From an uncultured Paracoccaceae bacterium (GTDB lineage: Bacteria; Pseudomonadota; Alphaproteobacteria; Rhodobacterales; Rhodobacteraceae), in NCBI GenBank assembly GCA_947493145.1, contig CANLPZ010000002.1:829364-893363 (forward strand): a DNA stretch of 64,000 nt, in the 5' to 3' direction. The notes under the pieces are model-generated. The model did no database searches. It was not told where the DNA came from and saw only the letters and a program-made list of their open reading frames with translations. Position numbers and translations under genes: made by a program. Of the stretch, positions 1 to 9,469 are shown piece by piece. Within the stretch, counting starts at the first letter, position 1. The number at the start of each line of letters is the position of its first letter.

Positions 1-61
1 AGAACCGGCTGCACTTCGCCTTTCGACTGTGAAACAATGCGTGCAACGAAAAGGAGTTCTT

Positions 62-754
62 ATGCGTTTTGTTCTAATTTTAGCGGCTTTGTTTTGGACG
101 CAAATTGCGGTCGCAGAAGGCAACACAGGCCTGATTACCGTCACCGGTGAAGGGTCTGTTGATGCGGAGCCTGACATGGCGTGGATTACAATCGGCGTGT
201 CCGAAGACGCCCCAACTGCGGCGGAGGCAACAGACAAAGCCACCACAGCGATGTCAGATGTCATTGCACGCTTTGCTGCAATTGGGATCGACGAGGCCGA
301 TATGCAAACCAGCGGCATCAATCTTCATCCACGTTATGACAACCGGCCGCGCAATGATGGTGAACCGCCAAAGCTGATCGGATATGTTTTCTCAACGACG
401 CTACAAGTTCGTATTCGGTCCTTGGAAATGTTGGGCCAAGTCATGGATGACGCTGTGGGCGAGGGCGCGAACGGATTTCATGGTCTTCGATTTGACATTG
501 CCGAACCGCGCCCTTTGCAGGATGAAGCGCGGGTAAGGGCGGTTCAGGATGCAGTGGCAAAGGCAACATTACTGGCGCAAGCTGCTGGCGTTTCTTTGGG
601 ATCTATTCACTCGATCTCCGAACATGGCGGGCACCGTGGTGGACCGGTCATGATGGCAGAGGCCGCAATGATGCGTGACAGTGGCGGCGGCGTCGCAGCA
701 GGCGAGGTGACGCTACAAAGCAGCGTCACCATGGTTTTTGAAATCGCAGATTAA
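62..754 (+). CDS. SIMPL (DUF541) domain periplasmic protein
   Basis: The protein of about 230 residues starts with a signal peptide (MRFVLILAALFWTQIAVAEG), so it should be exported to the periplasm. The rest fits the SIMPL/DUF541 family (BP26/OMP28-like): an early 'ITVTGEGSVDAEPDMAWITIGV' type segment, then alternating strands and helices. I chose the ATG at 62 because AAGGAG lies just upstream and the signal peptide begins there; the frame is open further upstream. The biochemical role of the family is poorly defined, with envelope or oxidative stress links in some members. The stop codon interlocks with that of the convergent metY-like gene on TTAA (751-754). Confidence 0.85.
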   Translation: MRFVLILAALFWTQIAVAEGNTGLITVTGEGSVDAEPDMAWITIGVSEDAPTAAEATDKATTAMSDVIARFAAIGIDEADMQTSGINLHPRYDNRPRNDGEPPKLIGYVFSTTLQVRIRSLEMLGQVMDDAVGEGANGFHGLRFDIAEPRPLQDEARVRAVQDAVAKATLLAQAAGVSLGSIHSISEHGGHRGGPVMMAEAAMMRDSGGGVAAGEVTLQSSVTMVFEIAD

Positions 755-2049
755 GCGGTGGCCTTGCTTAGGGCCTGATCCAAATCGGCGATCAGGTCCT
801 CTGCATCCTCGATCCCGATGCTGACACGAACAACACCTGGGCCTGCACCTGCGGCTTCTTGTTGTTCGGCTGTCAGTTGGCGGTGTGTTGTCGAGGCCGA
901 ATGGATAATCAATGACCGCGTGTCGCCTAGGTTGGCCACATGGCTGAAGATTTCCAAATTATCGACCAATTTCACACAGGCGTCATAGCCACCTTTGACC
1001 GCAAATGTGAACAAACCACCCGCGCCACGCGGACAGATTTTTTCAACACGGTCGTAATAGGGCGAAGATTTCAATCCTGCATAGGTGACATATTCCACGC
1101 GTGGATCGTTTTCCAACCATTCAGCAACACGTTTTGCGTTTTCGACGTGACGATCCATGCGCAAGGACAGCGTTTCGATCCCCATCAATGTGTAATGTGC
1201 TGCTTGTGGGTTCATGGTCATTCCAAGATCGCGCAACCCAATGGCGATGCCATGGAATGTAAACGCAAGCGGCCCAAACGTTTCGGCAAATTTCAACCCG
1301 TGATAAGCCGGTTCCGGTTGGCTGAGCGAGGGGAATTTGTCGTTCGCAGCCCAGTCGAATTTTCCGCTGTCCACGACACATCCGCCAGTCACTGTGCCGT
1401 TGCCGGTTAGGTATTTCGTTGTTGAATGCACGACCAATGTGGCCCCGTGTTCAATCGGGCGGCACAAATACGGCGTGGCCGACGTATTATCCACGATCAA
1501 TGGAACACCGGCGGTGTCGGAAATCGCTGAAATGGCGTCAAGGTCCGTGATATACCCACCTGGGTTGGCGACCGCTTCGCAAAATACAGCGCGGGTGTTG
1601 TCGTCGATGGCCTCTTTCACCGCATCCAGATCGTCGAAATCGACAAATTTGGCTTCCCAACCGAACCGTTTGATCGTTTGGCTGAACTGTGTGACGGTCC
1701 CCCCATAAAGCCGCGTGGAGGCAACCACATTCATGCCTGGGCTCATCAATGGGAACAGCGCCATAATTTGCGCTGCGTGACCGGATGAACAGCACACCGC
1801 GCCTGCGCCGCCTTCCAATGTGGCAATGCGTTCTTGGAGCGCACCAATCGTTGGGTTGGTCAAACGGGAATAAATATATCCCACTTCTTGAAGGTTAAAC
1901 AAAGCCGCCGCATGTTCCGCATCGCGAAACACATAGGCTGTTGTTTGGTAAATCGGCACTTGCCGCGCGCCAGTCGCCGGATCAGGCCGTGCGCCCGCGT
2001 GAATTTGCAATGTGTCAAAACCGTACTGCGGACCAGTTGGATCAGCCAT
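751..2049 (-). CDS. metY: O-acetylhomoserine sulfhydrylase (Cys/Met metabolism PLP enzyme)
   Basis: This 432-residue cytosolic protein is a full-length Cys/Met-metabolism PLP-dependent enzyme of fold type I. The PLP lysine sits in 'VVHSTTKYLTGNGT', and the N-terminus 'FDTLQIHAGARPDPATGARQ' is typical of O-acetylhomoserine aminocarboxypropyltransferases. The expected reaction is O-acetylhomoserine plus sulfide giving homocysteine and acetate. AGGAGG lies 8 bases before the ATG and supports this start. It is monocistronic or weakly linked to the glycosyltransferase-like gene 235 bases upstream. A cystathionine-type relative cannot be fully excluded, but the length favours MetY. Confidence 0.9.
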   Translation of the reverse strand: MADPTGPQYGFDTLQIHAGARPDPATGARQVPIYQTTAYVFRDAEHAAALFNLQEVGYIYSRLTNPTIGALQERIATLEGGAGAVCCSSGHAAQIMALFPLMSPGMNVVASTRLYGGTVTQFSQTIKRFGWEAKFVDFDDLDAVKEAIDDNTRAVFCEAVANPGGYITDLDAISAISDTAGVPLIVDNTSATPYLCRPIEHGATLVVHSTTKYLTGNGTVTGGCVVDSGKFDWAANDKFPSLSQPEPAYHGLKFAETFGPLAFTFHGIAIGLRDLGMTMNPQAAHYTLMGIETLSLRMDRHVENAKRVAEWLENDPRVEYVTYAGLKSSPYYDRVEKICPRGAGGLFTFAVKGGYDACVKLVDNLEIFSHVANLGDTRSLIIHSASTTHRQLTAEQQEAAGAGPGVVRVSIGIEDAEDLIADLDQALSKATA

Positions 2050-2260
2050 TTTGGAAACCTCCTATAGATATTTGGTTGCGGGAAACATAGGGAAGGGTCG
2101 CGGCGCGTCAATGATGATCTAAGAGGGGGCATTTGATTTTGTGAGTTTACACGAATTTTTTCATCGCGGTGAACGTGCAAAGCCACGAACCAGCCAGCCT
2201 AGGCTACGTGTGTTGTTGGAATTGGTTCAACGAAATCGCGATGGCATGTGTCGACAAAAA

Positions 2261-2283
2261 CGACACTTTAAAGTGTAGCGGCT
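2261..2283 (-). terminator. Candidate weak terminator after the glycosyltransferase-like gene
   Basis: The perfect palindrome ACACTTTAAAGTGT (2263-2276) lies 7 bases past the stop of the leftward gene. In the leftward direction it is followed by CG and five T. The stem is short and AT-rich, so activity is uncertain. Confidence 0.4.
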
Positions 2284-3285
2284 TCACCGCATCCAAAACC
2301 CTTCGCGTTTTATTTGATTGCGCAGTTTGCGTTCGGGGCGGGGCAGGTTGCTTTGATCAAACATCGCGCGGACTTTTTGACCGCGGCCTTGGAAAATCAT
2401 TCGCAACATCGGGTCGTATTGTTTCAAGACCTTCTTGATCTTGTTTGGGGCGCTGACGGTTTCCAGCGTTTCAACAACCAGATCGCTTTCACGGGCGTAA
2501 AGCAACGGCAACAATCGGTAATGGCACGACACATCCCCGTCCAAATACCCTGTGGGCAGCGTATCACGACCGCCACCAAAGGAATGGATCACCAAGGGGA
2601 GGGCGATTTGGTCCAACCACGGGTCCAATTCTTGGATCGCCAATTCTTCAGGTCGGTCATCGCGGATCGCGACGGCGTATTCGGTAAAACGTTTTCCAAA
2701 TTCATGGGGGCATTTGTAGAAAAAGTACCCCGCGTTGAAATATAGATAGCGTTTCCAATATTCGTCCGGTTCTGACAGGTCTAATGTGTCTTCAAACCCT
2801 TTGAGACCAAATTTATCATATAGCGATTTCCAGATCGCGGTGTATCCAGGCCAATAAAGTTCTTCTTTTGGCCATGTGCCTTCGCGGCGCAACGACGCGC
2901 TGGGTTTGTCAAAATCAAAGGGAACAGAGGTAATATCGCCGGTGATCAACGTGTCGGTGTCAAAAAAGACAAATGGCTCGCCCTTTGGCAGCGCTTTTAA
3001 CGCTTCGATTTTGTTTCCATACGGATAGCTTTGTCCGAAATGTTCATTTTCAAATGGTAAAATTTCGGCGCCCAGATGATCCAACGCAGCTAACACATCT
3101 GCGTTTTTCATTTCAGGCGATTTTTCCCATCGCGCATTTTGTTGCGGTTCGCAGACGAATAATTTGCCTTTGAAGTTTGGCGAATGGTGGCGCAGCGAGG
3201 CGGCAAAAAGAACGGCCTCGTACATCAATCGACCGGATTGGCCGACAACCATAATGTTGAAATTCTTTTGTTTTTTCGGGGCCAT
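2284..3285 (-). CDS. Glycosyltransferase-like protein with a DTD motif
   Basis: The product is about 333 residues, read from MAPKKQKNFNIMVVGQSG. The frame runs 30 codons further upstream, but that stretch looks non-coding. A beta-alpha start (FNIMVVGQSGRLMYEAVLFAASL) and an acidic 'FVFFDTDTLITGD' motif at about residue 115 resemble the metal-binding DXD site of nucleotide-sugar glycosyltransferases of the GT8 type. A later 'YLYFNAGYFFYKC' resembles the 'NAGV' element of that fold. There is no signal peptide. The substrate is unknown, and neighbours give no pathway. It may join the other glycan genes near 50.6-55 kb, but that is a guess. Confidence 0.65.
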   Translation of the reverse strand: MAPKKQKNFNIMVVGQSGRLMYEAVLFAASLRHHSPNFKGKLFVCEPQQNARWEKSPEMKNADVLAALDHLGAEILPFENEHFGQSYPYGNKIEALKALPKGEPFVFFDTDTLITGDITSVPFDFDKPSASLRREGTWPKEELYWPGYTAIWKSLYDKFGLKGFEDTLDLSEPDEYWKRYLYFNAGYFFYKCPHEFGKRFTEYAVAIRDDRPEELAIQELDPWLDQIALPLVIHSFGGGRDTLPTGYLDGDVSCHYRLLPLLYARESDLVVETLETVSAPNKIKKVLKQYDPMLRMIFQGRGQKVRAMFDQSNLPRPERKLRNQIKREGFWMR

Positions 3286-3375
3286 CTGCGCGTGCCTTGT
3301 GTTTTGACACAACCTTAGTTGCAAATGCGCCGCGAAAAAAGACCGCAATTTAAATTGAATGCTATGGGTGCACAA

Positions 3376-3403
3376 ACGGCGCGGTTTTTAGCCACCGCGC
3401 CGT
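3376..3403 (-). terminator. Intrinsic terminator of the RND efflux operon
   Basis: A perfect 10-bp stem, ACGGCGCGGT (3376-3385) with ACCGCGCCGT (3394-3403), has an 8-base loop. It lies 8 bases past the stop of the leftward RND permease gene, between that gene and the downstream glycosyltransferase-like gene. The leftward U-tract is poor (TTTGTG). Confidence 0.7.
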
Positions 3404-3410
3404 CTTTTAC

Positions 3411-6400
3411 TTATTCCGCAGGCAACAGGTCTGTATCAACCTTCGTACGGTTTTTGCGTCGTTCGGACAGCATCAACATCGCGGGGGTGACCAGCAGCGT
3501 CAAAACGGTTGCAAAAATCAACCCGCCGGCGATGGCGCTGGACAGTTCTGTCCACCATTGTGTCGACGGCGCGCCATAAATAATTTCACGGGTAAAGAAG
3601 TTGATATTCAACCCGATGACCATGGGCATCAGCCCAAGCGCGGTGGTGATCGAGGTCAACACAACAGGGCGCAAACGTTGTGCACCTGTTCGCAACGCCG
3701 CCTCAAGCGACGATACGCCTTGGGCTTTTAGCCCGTTGAACGTGTCGATCAAGACGATGTTGTTGTTCACAACAATTCCCGCAAGGGCGATGACCCCAAT
3801 CCCGCCCATAACGATACCAAATGGCCGCCCCGTGATCATCAATCCCAGCAAGACACCGGCAATCGAAAATACAATCGCAGTCATGACGATGAGCGCCTGC
3901 CAGAAGCTGTTGAATTGGGTCAGTAGGATCAAAAACATCAATCCGATGGAGGCCATAAACGCACTGATCAAGAATATCATGGCGTCTTGTTGTTCCTCTG
4001 CTTCGCCACCGAATTTTACGCTGACAGAATTTGGCAAGTTCAGGTCATCGATTGCCGTTTGTAACGCGATGGTTTGATCGTTTGGCAACAAATCGGGGGC
4101 AACACCGGAAGAGATTGTAATAACGCGGGCTTGGTCGATGCGTGTAATCACGCCGCTTTGTGCTGCGGGTTCAAAACTGACGAAGTTCGAAATCGGTACA
4201 AGGCCTGCGTTGGTTGGAACCCGCAGGTTTTGCAAATCAGCCAAGGTCCGGTCTTGGGCCGGAAAACGGACAACAATGTCGACTTCTTCGTCGGTGTCAT
4301 CAGGGCGGTAATCGGCGATGGTGATGCCTTGGGTCAACAGTTGAACCGCTTGACCCAGCAAAGCCACATCCGCGCCGGCACGGGCTGCCTCTGAGCGATC
4401 CAATTTGATTGCCCATTCGACCCCATCCGTCGATTGAGAGGTCACAATATCGACAAATCCACCCAATGTATCCATCGCGCCAGTGATCGCCTCAACCGCC
4501 GCGATTTGATCATCCGCGTTTTTGGAAATCACTTCTAAATTGATCGGTTTCCCACCACCTGGGCCACCGCTGTCGGTTTCAACCAAAACTTCGATCCCAG
4601 GGATCTGCGCCATATCTGCGCGGATGTCTTCGGAAATTTCGGCAATCGGGCGGCGCGTGTCCCATTCCGCAAGTTCCAATTGGATCGACCCGATTGACGC
4701 ACTTCCTTGCGCACTGCCAGTGCGCGCGTAAATCGATGCAATTTCGTCATAATTGGCCAGCTTGTCTTCGACTTTGCGCACAAGCGCATCTTGTTCGTAG
4801 ATGCTGAAATTGTCTTTGGCTTGTACATCAACCTGCGCATAATCCGGTTCGACGTCAGGAAAAAACGTCACGCCATTGCCGTAGCTTCCATAGGCGATGA
4901 ACGACCCGACCAATGCGAGAACCGCGAAAGTGACTGTGATCCAAGGCCGGATCAATGACCATTGCAGGATGCGAACATAGACGCCCATACCCCCCTTCAT
5001 ATCGCGAGGATCACCAAATTCCGCCGCATGAAGCTGTCGTTTTGCTCGGGCGGATTGCGATTGGCGTTTCCCGATCCAGCCACCGATGACGGGGATAAAC
5101 ACAAGCGCCATGAACAATGATGCGGCAAGGGTTGCAATCACAGTGATCGGCAGGAATTTCATAAATTCGCCAACCGTTCCGGTCCAGAACAACAGCGGGA
5201 AAAACACGCACAATGTGGTGGCGGTTGAGGCAATGATAGGCCATGCCATCCGTTTGGCGGCCTTTGCATAGGCGGTTTTGGCATCATCACCATCGGACAG
5301 GTTTCGGTCCGCCAATTCGACGGTCACAATCGCCCCATCAACCAGCATCCCAACGACCAAAATCAACGAAAACAGGACAACGATATTCATCGTGTAACCC
5401 ATGAAATACAAAAAGGCGACGCCGGTTAAAAACGCACCTGGAATTGCAAGGCCGACCAAAATTGATGACCGCAGTCCAAGCGCGTAAACCACCACAATCA
5501 TCACCAAAATTATGGCCGCAATTACGTTGGCTTGCAGATCGCTCAGCATCGCTTCGACTTGTTCGCTTTCGTCCAACGTGTAACGTGTTTGGACAGTTGC
5601 GGGCCAATCGGTCTGGGCATTTTCGATCACGGCGCGAACGTCGTCGACGGTTTCAATAATGTTTGCGCCAACCCGTTTTTTGACTTCCAACGCCAGTGCG
5701 GGTTGCCCGTCGATGCGCGCAAATCCATTCGGATCGACAAAGGTACGGCGGATCGTGGCGACGTCAGCAAAGGTCACGACCGTTTGGCCGCGCACAAGAA
5801 TTGGCAAATCCATCACGTCATTGATGTCGGACAAAAGTCCTGGCACCTTCAGAACCAAACGACCTGCTTCGCTTTCGATGGCGCCAGCGGCGATCAGCTG
5901 GTTATTACGGGTCACGGACCCGATCAATTCGTCGAACGTGATGTTATAGGTTTCAAAGACCGTTGGATCGATTAAAACTTCCAAAAGCTCAGTGCGTTGA
6001 CCACCAATTTCGACTTCTAACACCCCGCCGAGCGCCTCGATGTCGTCTTTCAAATCATCTGCCAGTTTGTTCAACGTCCGTTCTGGCACAGGGCCAAAAA
6101 GCACAACGTTTAGAACGGGAAAGAGGGCGGTGTTAATCTCTGTGACCGTAATGTTTGCGTCTTGCGGCAGGTCATTTTCTGCTTTGTCGGCGGCTTCTCG
6201 AACCTTGTCCAATGCGCTGTCTGCATCAAACCCGGGTTCAAATTCCAACTGCACGCTTGCGTGTCCTTCCGATGCGGAGGACGTCATGGTTTTTAACCCC
6301 GTCAGCGACGCGAACTGTGTTTCCATCGGGCGGACCAAAACGTCTTCGGCGTCCTCGGGGGAAATGCCGTCCAACCCAGTGGAGACATAGACAAATGGGA

Positions 6401-6527
6401 TCGGGATTTCAGGGTTGCTTTCCTTTGGGATCAGCACATAGGACATCGATCCCACGGCCAAAAGAAACCCGAACAATAAGACAAAAACTTTGGACCTGCT
6501 AAAGGCGGCGTCGATTATCGCGTTCAT
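3411..6527 (-). CDS. RND-family efflux permease (AcrB/HAE1-like)
   Basis: The 1038-residue inner-membrane protein has the normal RND length. It shows a first TM helix (VFVLLFGFLLAVGSMSYV), a large periplasmic loop, a block of helices (about 335-480), a second loop and a final helix block (about 850-1020). The second half carries 'GIVVNNNIVLIDTFNGL', typical of the HAE1 and related groups. It should act as the proton-driven pump of a tripartite exporter with the adaptor gene just upstream, whose stop overlaps this start in ATGA. No outer-membrane channel gene lies here, so TolC is probably supplied from elsewhere. The substrate is unknown. Confidence 0.9.
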   Translation of the reverse strand: MNAIIDAAFSRSKVFVLLFGFLLAVGSMSYVLIPKESNPEIPIPFVYVSTGLDGISPEDAEDVLVRPMETQFASLTGLKTMTSSASEGHASVQLEFEPGFDADSALDKVREAADKAENDLPQDANITVTEINTALFPVLNVVLFGPVPERTLNKLADDLKDDIEALGGVLEVEIGGQRTELLEVLIDPTVFETYNITFDELIGSVTRNNQLIAAGAIESEAGRLVLKVPGLLSDINDVMDLPILVRGQTVVTFADVATIRRTFVDPNGFARIDGQPALALEVKKRVGANIIETVDDVRAVIENAQTDWPATVQTRYTLDESEQVEAMLSDLQANVIAAIILVMIVVVYALGLRSSILVGLAIPGAFLTGVAFLYFMGYTMNIVVLFSLILVVGMLVDGAIVTVELADRNLSDGDDAKTAYAKAAKRMAWPIIASTATTLCVFFPLLFWTGTVGEFMKFLPITVIATLAASLFMALVFIPVIGGWIGKRQSQSARAKRQLHAAEFGDPRDMKGGMGVYVRILQWSLIRPWITVTFAVLALVGSFIAYGSYGNGVTFFPDVEPDYAQVDVQAKDNFSIYEQDALVRKVEDKLANYDEIASIYARTGSAQGSASIGSIQLELAEWDTRRPIAEISEDIRADMAQIPGIEVLVETDSGGPGGGKPINLEVISKNADDQIAAVEAITGAMDTLGGFVDIVTSQSTDGVEWAIKLDRSEAARAGADVALLGQAVQLLTQGITIADYRPDDTDEEVDIVVRFPAQDRTLADLQNLRVPTNAGLVPISNFVSFEPAAQSGVITRIDQARVITISSGVAPDLLPNDQTIALQTAIDDLNLPNSVSVKFGGEAEEQQDAMIFLISAFMASIGLMFLILLTQFNSFWQALIVMTAIVFSIAGVLLGLMITGRPFGIVMGGIGVIALAGIVVNNNIVLIDTFNGLKAQGVSSLEAALRTGAQRLRPVVLTSITTALGLMPMVIGLNINFFTREIIYGAPSTQWWTELSSAIAGGLIFATVLTLLVTPAMLMLSERRKNRTKVDTDLLPAE

Positions 6528-7684
6528 TGATCCACCTCTGCTGTTTTTGCCGCCGCCGCTGCAAGCGCGGCTTCATCTTGTGGGTCGACTAAATCACCAG
6601 CGTTCACAAAGCCCTGACCGACGGTGATAATCTGCGAATTCTCGTCAAGTCCTGTGATCCAAATGCCGTCGGTTTGGGCGCGAACGATTTCAATCGGTTC
6701 AAACTGTACAAGGTTGTCAGCATCAACCGTTTTGATCCCCAACAAACCTTCGCTATCGAGAGACAAAATCGCCGGAGAAATGAAATGTCCGCGATCTTTG
6801 CCCGTTGGGACAATAACCTTAGCACTGAGCCCCGCAGGCATAACGCTGTCTGGGTTTTCGACGGCAATTTCAACGCGGAAAGTCCGAGTTTGCGCATCTG
6901 CGTTTGATCCGACAAAGTCGATAACGCCCACGCGCTTTTCGCCGGTAATAAACTCGATTTGCGCTTGCTGGCCTTTTGATAACTGCGACAGCGCTTGCTG
7001 TGGGACCTGCACCACAACGGACAGGGGGTCATTGTCGACAACTTCGGCCACCGGATCGCCGCCCGATACATATTCACCGACATCAAGTGACAAGTTGTTC
7101 AATCGCCCAGCAAAAGGCGCGCGAATGATGGCTTTGTCAAACTGGTCTTGGGCTGCGGTCAGCGCGGCTTCGGCCGCGGCGGCAGAGGCGCGTGCTGCAG
7201 TCACGCGATCTTCGGTCCCAATGCCACGTTTTACCAATTCTTCGGCGTTTGCCAGATCACGTTTGGCTTGGCGCACTTGTTGTTGCGCTTGTGTCAATTG
7301 TGCCGTTGAAATGGTCGCGTCAATTCGGCCAAGCTCTTGACCGGCTGTCACCAGATCACCACGTTTTGCTGTGACTTCAACAACTTGCCCCGAGGCGTTC
7401 GACGTAATTTCGGTCGCCCGATCCGGTTCGGACTGACCCTCCGCCGCAAGCACCAGTGCAATGTCTTGAGCTTGGGATTGGATCACAGCAACAGTGATCG
7501 CCTTGACGGGGGTTTCTTCGGCTTTTTCTTCCTCGGCCGGTTCCGTGGGTAAGATAAACCCGCTGCCCATCCAGCCAACAAGAGCCAATGTAAATGCGCC
7601 CGCGATCCATTTGGATCGACCGGCCCCTTTGTCGTTATCGAATTCAAGTTTCCCGATCTGAGACTTGGAGGAGGAGTTGGTCAT
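6524..7684 (-). CDS. RND efflux periplasmic adaptor (membrane fusion protein)
   Basis: The 386-residue protein has an N-terminal TM anchor (IAGAFTLALVGWMGSGFILP) and then a lipoyl/barrel-sandwich half (GQVVEVTAKRGDLVTAGQELGRI). An alpha-hairpin with heptad character follows at about 130-180 ('TAQLTQAQQQVRQAKRDLAN'), then the matching barrel half (IIRAPFAGRLNNLSLDVGEYV). This order is that of the HlyD/AcrA adaptor family. AAGGGATAG precedes the ATG. It is the first gene of a two-gene operon with the permease and bridges the pump to an outer-membrane channel. Confidence 0.9.
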   Translation of the reverse strand: MTNSSSKSQIGKLEFDNDKGAGRSKWIAGAFTLALVGWMGSGFILPTEPAEEEKAEETPVKAITVAVIQSQAQDIALVLAAEGQSEPDRATEITSNASGQVVEVTAKRGDLVTAGQELGRIDATISTAQLTQAQQQVRQAKRDLANAEELVKRGIGTEDRVTAARASAAAAEAALTAAQDQFDKAIIRAPFAGRLNNLSLDVGEYVSGGDPVAEVVDNDPLSVVVQVPQQALSQLSKGQQAQIEFITGEKRVGVIDFVGSNADAQTRTFRVEIAVENPDSVMPAGLSAKVIVPTGKDRGHFISPAILSLDSEGLLGIKTVDADNLVQFEPIEIVRAQTDGIWITGLDENSQIITVGQGFVNAGDLVDPQDEAALAAAAAKTAEVDQ

Positions 7685-7873
7685 TATACTATCCCTTGTG
7701 GCCGAATTCGCCGGCCTATGTCACTTTTTCGTGTTGTCCTTCAGCTATGTGCAATGACATGGATTTACCAGTCGTTTGACCAAGAAAATTGTATGCCGGC
7801 AATTCTCGCAGGTGGGGTTGAGCTTTGCCCATGGCGTGCTAGCTTCTGGTTGAAACGATGGAGCACCCTGAAA

Positions 7874-9469
7874 ATGCGCGCCTTTGATCTGCCTGGTCGA
7901 TCCCCTGTTTTTGCCACCCATGCGATGGCGGCGACGTCACATCCATTGGCGACGCAAACCGCATTGGACATTCTGCAATCTGGCGGTAACGCGATGGACG
8001 CGGCGATCGGCGCTTGTGCGGTGCAATGCGTTGTCGAACCGCAATCCACAGGTATCGGTGGCGATTGTTTTTGCATGTATGCGCCAAAGGGGTCGGCGAA
8101 CCTTGTGGCGTTTAACGGATCGGGGCGCGCGGCGGCCGCGTTGTCGGTTGACGAATTGCGTTCGAACGGGATCGACGAAATTGGCCTGACCTCGCCGCAT
8201 GCTGTCACCATTCCGGGCGCGGTGGACGCGTGGGCGCAATTGCACGCTGATCATGGCCGAATGGATTGGGGCGATATTCTGAGCCCCGCCATTCAATACG
8301 CGCGCGCGGGGTATCCCGTTGCGCCAAGGGTCCGTTTTGATTGGGAAAATGCACGGACGCGGGTTGAAAACGAACCCTCGTTTGTGTCCGTGTTCATGCC
8401 AAATGGCGATTTCCCGATGGTTGGTGAAATTCATCGCCAACCTGCCTTGGCGGACACGTTGGACGTTTTGGCAAAGGATGGGCGCGATGCGTTTTACAAT
8501 GGCGATATCGCATCCGCGATCACAACATATTTGGGGGACAAAGGTGGGCGTTTAACACCGGATGATTTCGCAAAATATCGCGGCGACTATGTCACACCTA
8601 TCTATGCCGATTTGCCAAACGCGCGTTTGCATGAATGTCCGCCCAATGGCCAAGGGATCGCAGCGTTGCTTCTTATGAATATGTTGCCGTATTTGGGGAT
8701 CGATGGGCTGGCACGCAATGATCCAAAACGTATTCATATCGAACTGGAGGCCTGCCGATTGGCCTATGGCGCGCGCAACATTTTTGTGGCCGACCCAACA
8801 TTTTCCGATGTTCCAGTGACCGAGATTTTGTCTGATGCCTATGCGGCGCGTTTGGCGTCAGAAATTGATCCAAATCGTGCGGGCGCGCGCGCCGATGATG
8901 TGCCGCTGACGCCACATAATGATACCGTCTATATTTCCGTCGTGGACAAAGATCGCAACGCGGTGAGCTTTATCAACACCTTGTTTTGGGGCTTTGGGTC
9001 GGGGTTATTGGAACCGAAAACTGGCGTATTGCTGCAAAACCGCGGCGCTGGTTTTTCGATGGATCCCAAACATCCAAATGCGTTGGACGGCGCAAAGCGG
9101 CCATTGCACACCATCATTCCCGCGATGTTAACCAACGATGGGCGCGCCACCATGAGCTTTGGCGTTATGGGCGGCGAATATCAGGCCTTTGGTCATATGC
9201 AATTTTTAACGGCCATGATGGTCGATGGAATGGATATCCAAGAAGCCATGGATGCCCCGCGCATGATGGTGGATCCGATCACAGGTGTGGTCGATCTGGA
9301 GCCTCCGTTTGGTGAAACTATCCGTGCAGAGCTGCGTGAAAAAGGACATGTGATCGCAGACAGTTGTGCCCCAATCGGCGGTTCACAAGCGATCGCGATT
9401 GATTGGCACAGCGGTGTGCTCAGCGCGGGATCCGATCCACGAAAAGATGGTTGCGCATCTGGGTATTAA
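7874..9469 (+). CDS. Gamma-glutamyltransferase family protein
   Basis: The protein of about 531 residues, read from MRAFDLPGRSPVF, belongs to the N-terminal nucleophile gamma-glutamyltransferase family. It has the large-subunit signature 'GGNAMDAAIGACAVQCVVEPQSTGIGGDCF' region and the autoprocessing/nucleophile site 'HNDTVYISVVD', where the Thr would become the first residue of the small subunit. GGAG at 7860-7863 supports the ATG at 7874; the frame is open upstream, but that stretch lacks coding character. No signal peptide is visible, so the protein may be cytoplasmic, unlike classical periplasmic Ggt. The donor may be glutathione or another gamma-glutamyl compound. It converges on the aldolase gene with interlocked stops (TTAA). 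Confidence 0.85.
   Translation: MRAFDLPGRSPVFATHAMAATSHPLATQTALDILQSGGNAMDAAIGACAVQCVVEPQSTGIGGDCFCMYAPKGSANLVAFNGSGRAAAALSVDELRSNGIDEIGLTSPHAVTIPGAVDAWAQLHADHGRMDWGDILSPAIQYARAGYPVAPRVRFDWENARTRVENEPSFVSVFMPNGDFPMVGEIHRQPALADTLDVLAKDGRDAFYNGDIASAITTYLGDKGGRLTPDDFAKYRGDYVTPIYADLPNARLHECPPNGQGIAALLLMNMLPYLGIDGLARNDPKRIHIELEACRLAYGARNIFVADPTFSDVPVTEILSDAYAARLASEIDPNRAGARADDVPLTPHNDTVYISVVDKDRNAVSFINTLFWGFGSGLLEPKTGVLLQNRGAGFSMDPKHPNALDGAKRPLHTIIPAMLTNDGRATMSFGVMGGEYQAFGHMQFLTAMMVDGMDIQEAMDAPRMMVDPITGVVDLEPPFGETIRAELREKGHVIADSCAPIGGSQAIAIDWHSGVLSAGSDPRKDGCASGY

Noticed and set aside
1..61. Possible 3' end of an upstream gene at the left edge
   Set aside because: A short frame ends in TGA at 30-32, but nine codons are too few to support a gene.
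2050..2283. Possible SAM riboswitch before the MetY-like gene
   Set aside because: The leader was compared by eye with SAM-II and SAM/SAH aptamer cores and did not match; a covariance-model search would be needed.
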